From the NCBI GenBank assembly GCA_023249255.1, contig JAHFCY010000032.1, positions 1 to 19,364 of the forward strand: a DNA stretch of 19,364 nt. The letters run 5' to 3'. Of this stretch, positions 4,918 to 12,576 are shown one piece after another (position 1 is the stretch's first letter; each line of letters starts with the position of its first letter). This stretch comes from Candidatus Lindowiibacteriota bacterium (GTDB lineage: Bacteria; Lindowbacteria; 2-12-FULL-62-27). The translations under genes and the position numbers were made by a program. Below the pieces are notes generated by a model, which was not told the origin of the DNA, did not search any database, and saw only the letters and a list, made by a program, of their open reading frames with translations.

Positions 4918-7900
4918 TCATACCAACCTCGCCAAAAGTTCAGCGATGGCCGGCTCGTTTTTTAACACGTCCCGCGCGGTTACGCGGACGACTTTGTAGC
5001 CGGCGCTTTCGAGGCGTTTGTCGCGGACTCTGTCGGCGCGGAGTTGTTCCGGGGAGAGGTGATGGGCGCCGTCGACTTCGAGGTCGTAGCGGGCGCCAAA
5101 AGGGGAGACGACGAGAAAATCGAGTTCGTCGCGGGATTCTCGGAAATGGTGGTGATACCAGAGGCCGGTTTTGGTGAGCAGTTCGGCCATTTTGGATTCG
5201 GAGGGTTCGATGATATCGGACGGCGTCTGGCCGGAGACGTAACCGGAATCGACATAGTCGGCGAACTCGCCCAAGTATCCGCCGGCTTTTTTGCATTTGT
5301 CCAGATTGCCGACGACATGCAGCGCGCCGCGGGCTCTTGTGACGGCGACGTTGAGAAGCTGGTCAGTCTCGGCGACCCACTTCGCTAAGCGATCGGGGAT
5401 TCCGTCCGACACCACCGGCGAAAAAATCATGAGATCGCATTCGTCGCCCTGAAACAAATGGGCGGTGCCGACCGTCAACCGGCCTTGGACCTCGTTCCAC
5501 CACGGCTGGCGGCGGATCGACTCCTCGATTTTTTCCATCTGGCCTCGAAACGGCGTGACGACGCCGAACGTCAGCGCGGTGTTGCGCAACAGGCCGGACG
5601 ATGACCAGTTCGACAGCAGATTGACGACCGCATCGACCTCCGCGGCGTTGATGGAGCTCCGGCGGGTTTCAGGTACTTGGCCTTTGACGTCATGCCAGAA
5701 CACGCCGAGCGGCTGGCCGTGTAATTTTTCCTCGAGCGACTTCACCGCCGTACGAAGCACCAGCCGGCCCTGATAAAAAACTCGGTTGGAAAATTCGATG
5801 ACGTCGGGATGGGAACGATAATGCTCGGCGAGAAATATTGTCGAGCTTTCCCGCCCGACGACCGCGGCTTCGGAGACATCGTAGAGAGAGCTTCGCGCGT
5901 ACGACCAGTCGGTCAGCAGATCCTCGGCGCCCAATTCGGCCGCGATATGAATTTCGCGGTCGAGCCGGATGCCGCTGATGTGGCGGAGTTGGTTCGGATC
6001 GCCGATGATGAGCGCGCGTTTGGCGCGGAACAAGAGAGGGATAGCCGACGGAATATCGCACTGGCTGGCTTCGTCGATGATGACCAGATCAAACAGTCCG
6101 GGTTCCAGCGGCAGAGCGCGGCGGACGGAAAGATTGGTCACGATCCAAACCGGCAGAAACGATCCGAGCGTCTGAATCGTGCGGCTGAAATCCTCCATCA
6201 TGCGTTTAGCCTGCGGGCCGGTTTTGCTGTAGCGGACGCGTTCGGCCAAGTCGAAGAACCTCCGCGCGGTGTGCATTGCCACATCCTGTTTCTCGCGAAT
6301 TCTGCCGGTCCACCGGAATTTCAACGCCTCGCGTGATCGTTCGGTTTTTTCGCGTTTGAGAGTCTGCCACTTCTCCCGCAGAGTTTCGGCCCGCGGCTGG
6401 TTGCGGATGTTGTTCAGCTCGGCCCAGTACGCCCGGCGCGCCTCGACCCAAACCGTGAAGTCGCGCAATTTTTGAAAGGCGTCAGCGAGCGAACTAAAGT
6501 CAGGCGGCTCGGTCAGGCCCGACGACAATTCCTTCTGAACGATTCCCGGGGTGGGCAAAACACATTCCTGAAATGTTTTCAGAATTTTCCGGGCAAGGCG
6601 GCGCGGCAGAAACAATTTTTGAATCCGAAGCCAAAGGCCCATCGGCGCAAGGCCCGCGATCGCGAGGACCTCGCCGAAAGATTTTTGCAATCGCGCGGCC
6701 GGGATGACCGGCAGATTTTCCGGATCGGTCGCGTCGGTCCAAGACGGCGGCACGGATTCGGCGGCCGTCAGCATGGCCTGTTCCGCCACGCGCATCTTGT
6801 TTTGCGTTTCATCGAGACGCGACATTTCCTGACGGACCGCGGCGATTCGCTTGTCGATCGCGAGAAGTTCCTCGATGGACGCCACGCCCTCGGACACTTT
6901 CGGCCGGCCGGCCAAAGCGGTCAGACGGTGGGTGATGTCCTTACTGCATTCCTCCATGCGTCTGCTGTTTCCCAAACGCAGAGTCCAATCGTCGTCGCCG
7001 AGAATTTCGCGCAGGCGCTCATAAACGACATCCACCGCTTTGTTGTTCCGGCTGGCGAAGAGGACCGCCTTGCCCGCGGCGGCGCAGCTGGCCATGAGGT
7101 TGACCACCACCTGGGATTTTCCGGTGCCGGGCGGGCCGGTTACAACCGTGAGCGGCCGAGTCAGACCCGATTTCGCGGCGAGTTCCTGCTGGTCGTTCAA
7201 CGACAAAATTTCCAGCACGGGTGTCTCCGTTTCGCCGCCCGGGGCCGCGGATGTCTGTTTGTCCGGAACGAGAATCGGGCCGAGCGCGGTGTCCATCGCG
7301 CGCGCGAGCAATTCGTCGTTGTTGGTCAGCGCGTCGAGTTCTTTTCGAAGGTTTGCCGTGAACTGGTTTTTCTCGCTGCGAAACAGGATGGGCCGGTTAA
7401 TCCAGCGCGGCGACTCCGACCGGCCGTCCGGCAGAGGGTCGATGCGGTCGGGGCGGAAAAGTTTTGCGTCGAGCCCAAGATGCTCGATTGCGGCGCGAAG
7501 GCGCGCGGCGAACGATCCGTACGATCCTTCAAGTTCGTTCTGAATCGTCCGGCGCTCCTCCGCTTCGAAGTGCTGTGCGGCAAAGATATGATGGTTGACC
7601 GTCACCGCGTTCGGATCGGTCGGCCGCATGAGATAACGGCCATCGGAAGACGGCATAAGTTCCACTTCCACCACAAAAAGCGGCGACAGCTTGTCGCGAT
7701 TGTCGACAAAGACCGGATATCCGTAATAAAACTTGTCGGACGGCCCGACCCGCGCGGCGCCGCGGGTCAGTATCGGCAGATCTTCAGCCGGCAACTGCAA
7801 CTGGACTTCCGGCTCCTCGGAATGAAAGAGCGGCTCGGCGTCCGTCCACGGCGAAATGAAGGACTGGCGATGCTGGCTGAGGTCGAGCTGAAGGGAATGA

Positions 7901-9105
7901 CGATCCTCTTCTTCGATACAGGCCAGATAAAACTGAAGCAGGCGCGCGAAATCGGATTTGTTGCAATTCCGCCGACCCGTCGAGTCGGCGCTCCGGAGTT
8001 CGGATCTTGCGCGCCCGGGCAGTTTGGTTTCGAGGACGCGATCGAGATCGGATTTCAATTCCTTCATGGTGCGGTACCGTTCGGCTGGATTATTCTTTAG
8101 GCAGTTATGGACGATTTCCGCGAGCGGCGGCGGGATGTCGGAATTGACCTTTAGGATGTCCGGCGCGGGAGATTCCAGAATCTCGTGATAGAGTTGATCC
8201 AGAGTCTCGCCGTCGAAGGGCGGACGCAGGGCGAGCAGTTCATAGAGAACGACGCCGAGAGAATAGACGTCGGTTCGTTCGGTGATCTCCTTTTTGCGGA
8301 TCATCTCGGGACTGATGTAGTAAGGCGATCCGAGAACCTCGTTGGTGCGCGTTCGGATGGATCCATCGGCGAGTTTGCTGATGCCGAAATCCATGAGTTT
8401 GACCATGCCGTGCGAGTCGTAGAGGATATTCTGCGGTTTGACGTCGCGGTGAATCACCCGTTCGCGGTGCGCCGCGGCGAGGCCATCGCAAGCTTGCCGG
8501 GCGGCGTCGATGACGATGCGGAAAAAATCATCATCGAGGATCGTCCGAACCCGATTTTTGGCCGGCAGATCGGCGAGGCGTCCGGAGGCAAACTGAAACG
8601 CGTCCGATCCGCGCGCGAACCGGTTTTCCTTAAGGTGCCGGATGATCTTGTCGAGTGTCAGGCCCTCGAGGTACTGCATGACGTAGTAATAGAATTCGTC
8701 AGTTTCACCGTGGGAATAGACGACGACGATGTTCGGATGCGTAAACCTGGCGAGGATCTTGCTCTCCTGCTGAAACCGTTTGAGGATTTGCTCATTGTCT
8801 TCCATTTTGGGAATGACTTTGACCGCAACCTCCCGATCCAGCGACGTGTCATGCGCCAGGTAGACTTTCCCCATCCCGTGCCCAAGAAGCCGGGTGATGT
8901 TCAGGTTCGGAATTTTGATCGACCCCGGACCGCCACCAGCGCCGCCGCGGGCTTTCCGGAACATCTCTTCGATCTTCCGATATTTCTTTACTTTTTCAGC
9001 GATTTCGGGGTCATCGCGGTAGGGCGGTTGCGAGAGGTCGGGCTCGCGCCCTTCCTCGATGTCGTCCAAATACTTCAGGAACAGATCGTCCGTTTCAGTC
9101 TTCAT
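4918..9105 (-). CDS. Ser/Thr protein kinase - SF1 helicase - PD-(D/E)XK nuclease fusion (Mokosh-like defence effector)
   Basis: A 1395-aa cytoplasmic protein. Residues about 70-356 form a PknB-like kinase: Lys96, Glu114, catalytic loop HRDVKPQN 219-226, DFG 239-241 and SPE 265-267, with an insert of about 35 aa at 160-195. Residues about 380-640 resemble the N-terminal part of COG1112 helicases (YYGYPVFVD at 460-468). The SF1 helicase shows Walker A GPPGTGKSQ 657-665, DEASQ 1011-1015, GDPNQL 1035-1040, EHYRSHP 1094-1100, FQGDE 1218-1222 and NVAVTRAR 1252-1259. The segment 740-960 is an accessory insertion. Residues about 1305-1392 are a Vsr/DUF559/MTES_1575-like nuclease with Asp1329, Glu1343 and EVDG 1343-1346. 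The start at 9105 overlaps the sigma gene by 11 nt; a longer frame to 9204 would bury it. A kinase-helicase protein is, as I recall, the signature of Mokosh type I defence, where the nuclease is a separate PLD protein. The glycine loop is one residue short. Confidence 0.9.
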   Translation of the reverse strand: MKTETDDLFLKYLDDIEEGREPDLSQPPYRDDPEIAEKVKKYRKIEEMFRKARGGAGGGPGSIKIPNLNITRLLGHGMGKVYLAHDTSLDREVAVKVIPKMEDNEQILKRFQQESKILARFTHPNIVVVYSHGETDEFYYYVMQYLEGLTLDKIIRHLKENRFARGSDAFQFASGRLADLPAKNRVRTILDDDFFRIVIDAARQACDGLAAAHRERVIHRDVKPQNILYDSHGMVKLMDFGISKLADGSIRTRTNEVLGSPYYISPEMIRKKEITERTDVYSLGVVLYELLALRPPFDGETLDQLYHEILESPAPDILKVNSDIPPPLAEIVHNCLKNNPAERYRTMKELKSDLDRVLETKLPGRARSELRSADSTGRRNCNKSDFARLLQFYLACIEEEDRHSLQLDLSQHRQSFISPWTDAEPLFHSEEPEVQLQLPAEDLPILTRGAARVGPSDKFYYGYPVFVDNRDKLSPLFVVEVELMPSSDGRYLMRPTDPNAVTVNHHIFAAQHFEAEERRTIQNELEGSYGSFAARLRAAIEHLGLDAKLFRPDRIDPLPDGRSESPRWINRPILFRSEKNQFTANLRKELDALTNNDELLARAMDTALGPILVPDKQTSAAPGGETETPVLEILSLNDQQELAAKSGLTRPLTVVTGPPGTGKSQVVVNLMASCAAAGKAVLFASRNNKAVDVVYERLREILGDDDWTLRLGNSRRMEECSKDITHRLTALAGRPKVSEGVASIEELLAIDKRIAAVRQEMSRLDETQNKMRVAEQAMLTAAESVPPSWTDATDPENLPVIPAARLQKSFGEVLAIAGLAPMGLWLRIQKLFLPRRLARKILKTFQECVLPTPGIVQKELSSGLTEPPDFSSLADAFQKLRDFTVWVEARRAYWAELNNIRNQPRAETLREKWQTLKREKTERSREALKFRWTGRIREKQDVAMHTARRFFDLAERVRYSKTGPQAKRMMEDFSRTIQTLGSFLPVWIVTNLSVRRALPLEPGLFDLVIIDEASQCDIPSAIPLLFRAKRALIIGDPNQLRHISGIRLDREIHIAAELGAEDLLTDWSYARSSLYDVSEAAVVGRESSTIFLAEHYRSHPDVIEFSNRVFYQGRLVLRTAVKSLEEKLHGQPLGVFWHDVKGQVPETRRSSINAAEVDAVVNLLSNWSSSGLLRNTALTFGVVTPFRGQMEKIEESIRRQPWWNEVQGRLTVGTAHLFQGDECDLMIFSPVVSDGIPDRLAKWVAETDQLLNVAVTRARGALHVVGNLDKCKKAGGYLGEFADYVDSGYVSGQTPSDIIEPSESKMAELLTKTGLWYHHHFRESRDELDFLVVSPFGARYDLEVDGAHHLSPEQLRADRVRDKRLESAGYKVVRVTARDVLKNEPAIAELLARLV

Positions 9106-9733
9106 CCGGCACCATCCCGGCGAGTTTAGCGATGATCCGTTTGTGCCGCATCCGCATCGCATCCTCCGTCTTGCCGCGACAGTCCGCCAGTTCCTTGAAT
9201 GCATATCCGAGAATATCGCGATCTATCACGATTTCGCGTTCCTCGCGCGGCAACCGGTCTAGCAGCGATTCGAGCAGAATCTGGTCATCCCAGATTTTGT
9301 CCGGCGACGTCCGCTTCTTCTGAAGCGCATCGGCCGCCATCCCGCCGCCGGTCGTGTCGAGACGGATTAGCCGGCTGGCCCGGCGTTTGTCGGCGTCGTG
9401 GCGCCGGATTTGGTCATAGATCTGTGTTTTCACAATGGTGTACAGCCATGCGATGAATTCCCCTTCGCTCGCAAAAACCAGAGACCTGCCGCCGTCCTGC
9501 GCTTTCCGAACCGATTCAAACGCCTTAAACATCGACTCCTGAACGATGTCCATGGAATCCATTTTGCTCCGGAGTTTGTTTCCCATTCGAATCCGCGCCA
9601 GCCGATGTATCCTGTCCTGATATTTTTCGAGCAGAGAATGGATGGCACCCAGCTCACCGGCGCTCACGGCATCCAGGAGTCGCAGCGTTTCGGAAAAACG
9701 GGATTTGGCGATCATCAGGCTGCACTCTATCAT
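9095..9733 (-). CDS. ECF sigma-70 factor, planctomycete STPK-associated type
   Basis: A protein of about 212 aa with sigma region 2 (LARIRMGNKLRSKMDSMDIV, then QESMFKAFESV) and region 4 (LPREEREIVIDRDILGYAFK, ending MRMRHKRIIAKL). The R-x-R-x-x-x-K-x-D-S-x-D-I-V-Q-E pattern in region 2 is like the planctomycete ECF group (TIGR02984-like) often encoded next to Ser/Thr kinases. It would direct RNA polymerase to its own promoter set. The start is uncertain: ATG 9733 is 17 nt after the phosphatase stop, ATG 9715 also fits, and a TTG at 9763 is least likely. None has a good ribosome site, so translation is probably coupled to the phosphatase gene. The end overlaps the kinase fusion by 11 nt. There is no anti-sigma gene; the kinase/phosphatase pair may serve for control (inference). 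Confidence 0.85.
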   Translation of the reverse strand: MIECSLMIAKSRFSETLRLLDAVSAGELGAIHSLLEKYQDRIHRLARIRMGNKLRSKMDSMDIVQESMFKAFESVRKAQDGGRSLVFASEGEFIAWLYTIVKTQIYDQIRRHDADKRRASRLIRLDTTGGGMAADALQKKRTSPDKIWDDQILLESLLDRLPREEREIVIDRDILGYAFKELADCRGKTEDAMRMRHKRIIAKLAGMVPDED

Positions 9734-9749
9734 GGGCAGGGTGGGGCCT

Positions 9750-10502
9750 CTACCCGGATTCAATGAGGGCAGCCGGCGCGACCAGGACCGTCATATTGTC
9801 GTCGGCGCCTTTTTTCCGGGCGAGTTCGACGATCCTCTGCGCAGCCTGTTCGGCGTCTGTGGAGGACCGAAGCCGTTGGCCCAGTTCCGGAATGTCCACC
9901 ACGTCGCTGACGCCGTCTGTGGTCAGGATGATATAACGGTCTTTCGGCGACAGAATGTAACTGCCGGTGTCCGGCATCGCGTGCAGGCCGACTTCACGCA
10001 TCGTTCGATCCCCGAATGCGCGGGTCGGCATCAGGCCAAGCCCCTTGTGCAGATAATAGGGCGCCTTCACAAGCGCACCGGCGGTCGTGACGCGGTCTCT
10101 TTCGGTCGGATCGTCGATGCGATGGGAAGGAGTCAGCCGGCAGATCGACTCCGGGCCGGCGACAAAAATCGCGCAATCACCGGCGTTGGCGTAGACCATC
10201 GTTCGGCAGTTAATGAATGCCGTCGCGGCAGTCGAGCCGCAATCGTATTCCCGCGTGGCCCGTTCGGCGGCACGGTAGGCCATCTTCATGGCGATTTCGC
10301 GGTCGCCGATCAGTTCCAGCGCATGGAAAAATTCCGCCGATACCGTGTGTACCAGAACGTCCGCGACGGCCGAACCGCCGTGGCCGTCATAAACTCCGAG
10401 AAACGTACCCGTCTTGTTTTTTTCCAGGATGCTAAACCGATCCTCCATCGTTTTCCGGTTTCCAAGATTTTGACAAACCCCGACCCGACTCTGTCGAAAC
10501 AT
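9750..10502 (-). CDS. PP2C-family Ser/Thr protein phosphatase (250 aa)
   Basis: The PP2C core is complete. It has ED at 20-21 (NRKTMED), GVYDGHGG 36-43 with the metal-binding Asp39, GSTAAT 89-94, ANAGDC 105-110, MPTRAFGD 158-165, LTTDGVSD 193-200 with Asp196, and ADDNMTVL 233-240. It removes phosphate from Ser/Thr with two Mn/Mg ions. It has no membrane segment or regulatory domain and is single-domain, cytoplasmic, like bacterial PstP/PrpC catalytic cores. The ATG at 10502 is preferred over the TTG at 10520 because ggaggagg lies 8 nt upstream of it. First gene of the operon with the sigma factor and kinase fusion. The natural reading is that it opposes the kinase domain of the fusion. Nothing in the sequence shows which substrate they share. 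Confidence 0.93.
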   Translation of the reverse strand: MFRQSRVGVCQNLGNRKTMEDRFSILEKNKTGTFLGVYDGHGGSAVADVLVHTVSAEFFHALELIGDREIAMKMAYRAAERATREYDCGSTAATAFINCRTMVYANAGDCAIFVAGPESICRLTPSHRIDDPTERDRVTTAGALVKAPYYLHKGLGLMPTRAFGDRTMREVGLHAMPDTGSYILSPKDRYIILTTDGVSDVVDIPELGQRLRSSTDAEQAAQRIVELARKKGADDNMTVLVAPAALIESG

Positions 10503-10608
10503 CCCGATTTCCTCCTCCAATATTGTCAGGCCCGATTCGGCCTGTGCTATGGAAAACGAAAGACCCGGATGGAAGCGAACAGTGCGGAATCAGAATTGGA
10601 GTTGTTCA

Positions 10609-10652
10609 TAAAAATAAAAACGCGGGGGATCGCCCTTCCCGGCGTCCCCCGC
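10609..10652 (-). terminator. Rho-independent terminator of the TPR lipoprotein gene
   Basis: A GC-rich hairpin with arms 10622-10634 and 10641-10652 (one bulged base, 6-nt loop) sits 23 nt after the stop codon at 10675. On the minus strand it is followed by gtttttatttttat. This separates the lipoprotein transcript from the phosphatase operon, which must then have its own promoter within 10503-10608. Confidence 0.8.
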
Positions 10653-10674
10653 TCAAAACCACCCTGCCTGCGAG

Positions 10675-11448
10675 TCAGCGGCTTTCCGTCGCCATCTGCG
10701 CGGTGGTCGAGTCGCATTCCGCCGGACCGCCCAGCCGGGCCAGATTCAGCGCGGCCGATGCGTGTTTGGGATCGAGGTCGACGGCTTTTGTGTATGCGGC
10801 TCTGGCCGCTTCCATGTCGCCTGATTTTTCCATCGCGATGCCGAGATTGTTAAAGAGCGTTGCCGGCGCTTTCGCGAGTTTGCCGCCCTCCGTCAGGATG
10901 TCCTTCGCGCCCGCGAAGTCCGATTTCCGGATCCGCAGATATCCGAGGTTGTTGTAGGACCATGGAAACTCCGGCGATTTTTGGATGGCCGTCTTGAACG
11001 ACTCCTCGGCCGAATCGAAATCGTCCAGTTCCATGTAAGCCATGCCGATCACGTTGTCGATCGTGCCGTCTTTGGGATTAAGCTCCACGGCCTCCAGCGC
11101 GTTTTCGAGAGCCTCGCCGAATTTTTCGAGTTTGAGTTGTGTCCGCGCCAGATGCTTGAACGGCTTTGAAAATTTCGGCCATGCGCCGCACACTTTTTCG
11201 AATTCCGTCTCCGCTTCGTAATACGATCCCTCGTCAAACAGACGGAGGGCGTTCGCGTAGCGCATCTCCGTCGACATCGTCTGCGATTTCACCGATTCCG
11301 CTTTTCTGCCGGGTGTCTCAATCGCCGGGACCGGCGCTGTCGTCCTGACAAGCGGCTCGGACTCGGCCTTGCCTGAGCATCCCGTCATCTGCGTCATTCC
11401 CATCGCCATCCCCGCCGCTACAACCAATCCGTAATAGAGCCGTTTCAT
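10675..11448 (-). CDS. TPR-repeat lipoprotein (257 aa)
   Basis: The N-terminus MKRLYYGLVVAAGMAMGMTQ continues to MTGCSGK. This gives a lipoprotein signal peptide with the modified Cys at 24, so the mature protein is anchored in a membrane and faces the periplasm or outside. A low-complexity linker (25-58) precedes about five tetratricopeptide repeats from 61 to 234, for example AEESFKTAIQKSPEFPWSYN (147-166) and ARAAYTKAVDLDPKHASAAL (215-234). TPR lipoproteins act as scaffolds in envelope complexes such as PilF/PilW or NlpI. The match here is only general, so no gene name is given. The start is firm: gggaggtga lies 6 nt before the ATG at 11448. It is a single-gene unit closed by the terminator at 10609-10652 and divergent from the phosphopantetheinyl transferase. 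Confidence 0.85.
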   Translation of the reverse strand: MKRLYYGLVVAAGMAMGMTQMTGCSGKAESEPLVRTTAPVPAIETPGRKAESVKSQTMSTEMRYANALRLFDEGSYYEAETEFEKVCGAWPKFSKPFKHLARTQLKLEKFGEALENALEAVELNPKDGTIDNVIGMAYMELDDFDSAEESFKTAIQKSPEFPWSYNNLGYLRIRKSDFAGAKDILTEGGKLAKAPATLFNNLGIAMEKSGDMEAARAAYTKAVDLDPKHASAALNLARLGGPAECDSTTAQMATESR

Positions 11449-11680
11449 GTTTTGTCACCTCCCGGATTCATCCGGTTTTTCGTTTGCCCGCCCCGATGGC
11501 GGATTAGGGAAGTAGATGCAAGACAAGGTCCGAATGCCCGCAAACGAAATCGAAATCGATGTACTGCCTGACGGGCAACGGGTTGGGCTGAAGGCGTTCA
11601 AAAAAACAAATCCGCGGCGGCGGCCGTCGGTGTCGCACGCGCGCGACAGCATGTACCGGAAAAGGTACGATAAGGGCTCC

Positions 11681-12559
11681 ATGGATGAATGGCGCAACCC
11701 GGATCCATTTCCGACTCCGGCCCCAAACGACGTCCACGTCTGGCTTGCCGATTTGTCGCGGCGGCGCGACGCGGCGCGCAGTCTCCGAGATATGCTTTCA
11801 GCAGACGAATCGGAGCGAGCCGATCGATTCCAGCTGGACGAATCACGCGATCGATACATTGTCGCGCGGGCAACCTTGCGGCTGATTCTCGGTCAATACC
11901 TCCGGCAGAATCCGGCCTCGCTGAAATTTTCATACGGTCCGAAAGGAAAACCCATGCTGGAGACGGGCGGGGAATTTGCAACCATTCACCTCCTCTCCCC
12001 CCCACGGGGGGAGAGGATTGAGGTGAGGGGGGACGCAACGCGCGAATCTTGCCACCCTCACCCCGACCCTCTCCCGCCAAAGGCGGGGGAGGGGGCACGT
12101 GAACAGTCACGGGATTTTTTTTATTTTAATGTGGCGCATTGCGGCGCACTGGCGCTCTACGGATTCACCCGCGCCGGTCCCATCGGCGTCGATCTTGAAT
12201 ACGTGGATCGGTCGACAGCCGACGTCGACGATATCGCCCGGAGATTTTTTTCCGCCGCGGAATTCGCCGCGCTTGAGTCCCTGCCGACGGAACATCGCCG
12301 ACTGGGATTTTTTAACGGATGGACCCGCAAAGAGGCGTTCGTCAAGGCTGTCGGGGACGGGTTGTCCATGCCGCTGGATCGGTTCGAAGTCACGCTGGCG
12401 CCGGACGTTCCCGCGAGGCTCGTGCGATTCGAGGACGATCCCGACGCGGCCGGTCGTTGGTTTATGGCGTCAATCGAACCGGCCGAACAATGTGTCGGCG
12501 CGGTCGCCGTGCGGGGCCGCGTGAACGGACTGTCCCTCTGGCGCGCCCCCGAATTTTAA
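11681..12559 (+). CDS. 4'-phosphopantetheinyl transferase (Sfp type) with an in-frame repeat insertion
   Basis: A 292-aa enzyme of the Sfp/Gsp family, which transfers 4'-phosphopantetheine from CoA to carrier-protein serines of fatty-acid, polyketide or peptide synthases. Seen: RYIVARATLRLIL (58-70), GPKGKPML (86-93), NVAHCGALALYGF (150-162, corresponding to the NxSHS region), GVDLE 169-173 with Mg-binding Asp171 and Glu173, RRFFSAAEF 187-195 and WTRKEAFVKAVG 214-225 with Glu218 and Lys222. Residues about 98-145 break the family pattern between KPMLETGG and FYFNVAHC and are encoded by a GC-rich palindromic repeat. Without them the length would be near the usual 230-250 aa. The start at 11681 fits the family N-terminus (VHVWLADL at 18-25) and has aaggg just upstream; the frame is open back to 11516. 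Catalytic residues remain, so activity is plausible but untested. Confidence 0.85.
   Translation: MDEWRNPDPFPTPAPNDVHVWLADLSRRRDAARSLRDMLSADESERADRFQLDESRDRYIVARATLRLILGQYLRQNPASLKFSYGPKGKPMLETGGEFATIHLLSPPRGERIEVRGDATRESCHPHPDPLPPKAGEGAREQSRDFFYFNVAHCGALALYGFTRAGPIGVDLEYVDRSTADVDDIARRFFSAAEFAALESLPTEHRRLGFFNGWTRKEAFVKAVGDGLSMPLDRFEVTLAPDVPARLVRFEDDPDAAGRWFMASIEPAEQCVGAVAVRGRVNGLSLWRAPEF
11987..12101. repeat. Palindromic GC-rich repeat (REP/MITE-like) inside the phosphopantetheinyl transferase gene
   Basis: Two hairpins sit within about 115 bp. The first has 11-bp perfect arms, cctctcccccc (11992-12002) and ggggggagagg (12006-12016), with loop cac. The second has 12-bp arms at 12067-12078 and 12082-12093 with loop aaa and one mismatch. 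Between them ggtgaggg (12022-12029) can pair with ccctcacc (12055-12062), closing a cloverleaf-like structure. Such ctctcccccn...ngggggagag units with flanking gaggtgagggg are, as I recall, widespread intergenic repeats in many GC-rich bacteria. Here the unit reads through in frame on the plus strand without a stop. No second copy was noticed in the window. Confidence 0.75.
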
Positions 12560-12576
12560 ATTCCAGCGATCAAAAT

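Noticed and set aside
6472-8100. 542-codon open frame on the plus strand
   Set aside because: It is antisense to the helicase part of the kinase-helicase-nuclease gene. Its product is Arg-rich and low in order, a usual shadow in GC-rich DNA.
8185-9129. 314-codon open frame on the plus strand
   Set aside because: It is antisense to the kinase domain, where all catalytic motifs are on the minus strand.
10528-10543. Short palindrome aggcc-N6-ggcct upstream of the phosphatase start
   Set aside because: The arms are only 5 GC-rich base pairs and no clear promoter lies around it, so an operator claim is not supported.
9642-10853. 403-codon open frame on the plus strand
   Set aside because: It runs antisense across the phosphatase, the terminator and the TPR gene, with no motif.
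11462-11480. Small hairpin ccgga-ttca-tccgg followed by ttttt on the plus strand
   Set aside because: It looks like a terminator, but no plus-strand gene ends there. It lies in the leader of the divergent TPR gene and is probably chance.
11516-11680. Upstream 55-codon extension of the phosphopantetheinyl transferase
   Set aside because: The family begins near the ATG at 11681, and the extension has no match and no ribosome site. It is treated as non-coding divergent spacer.
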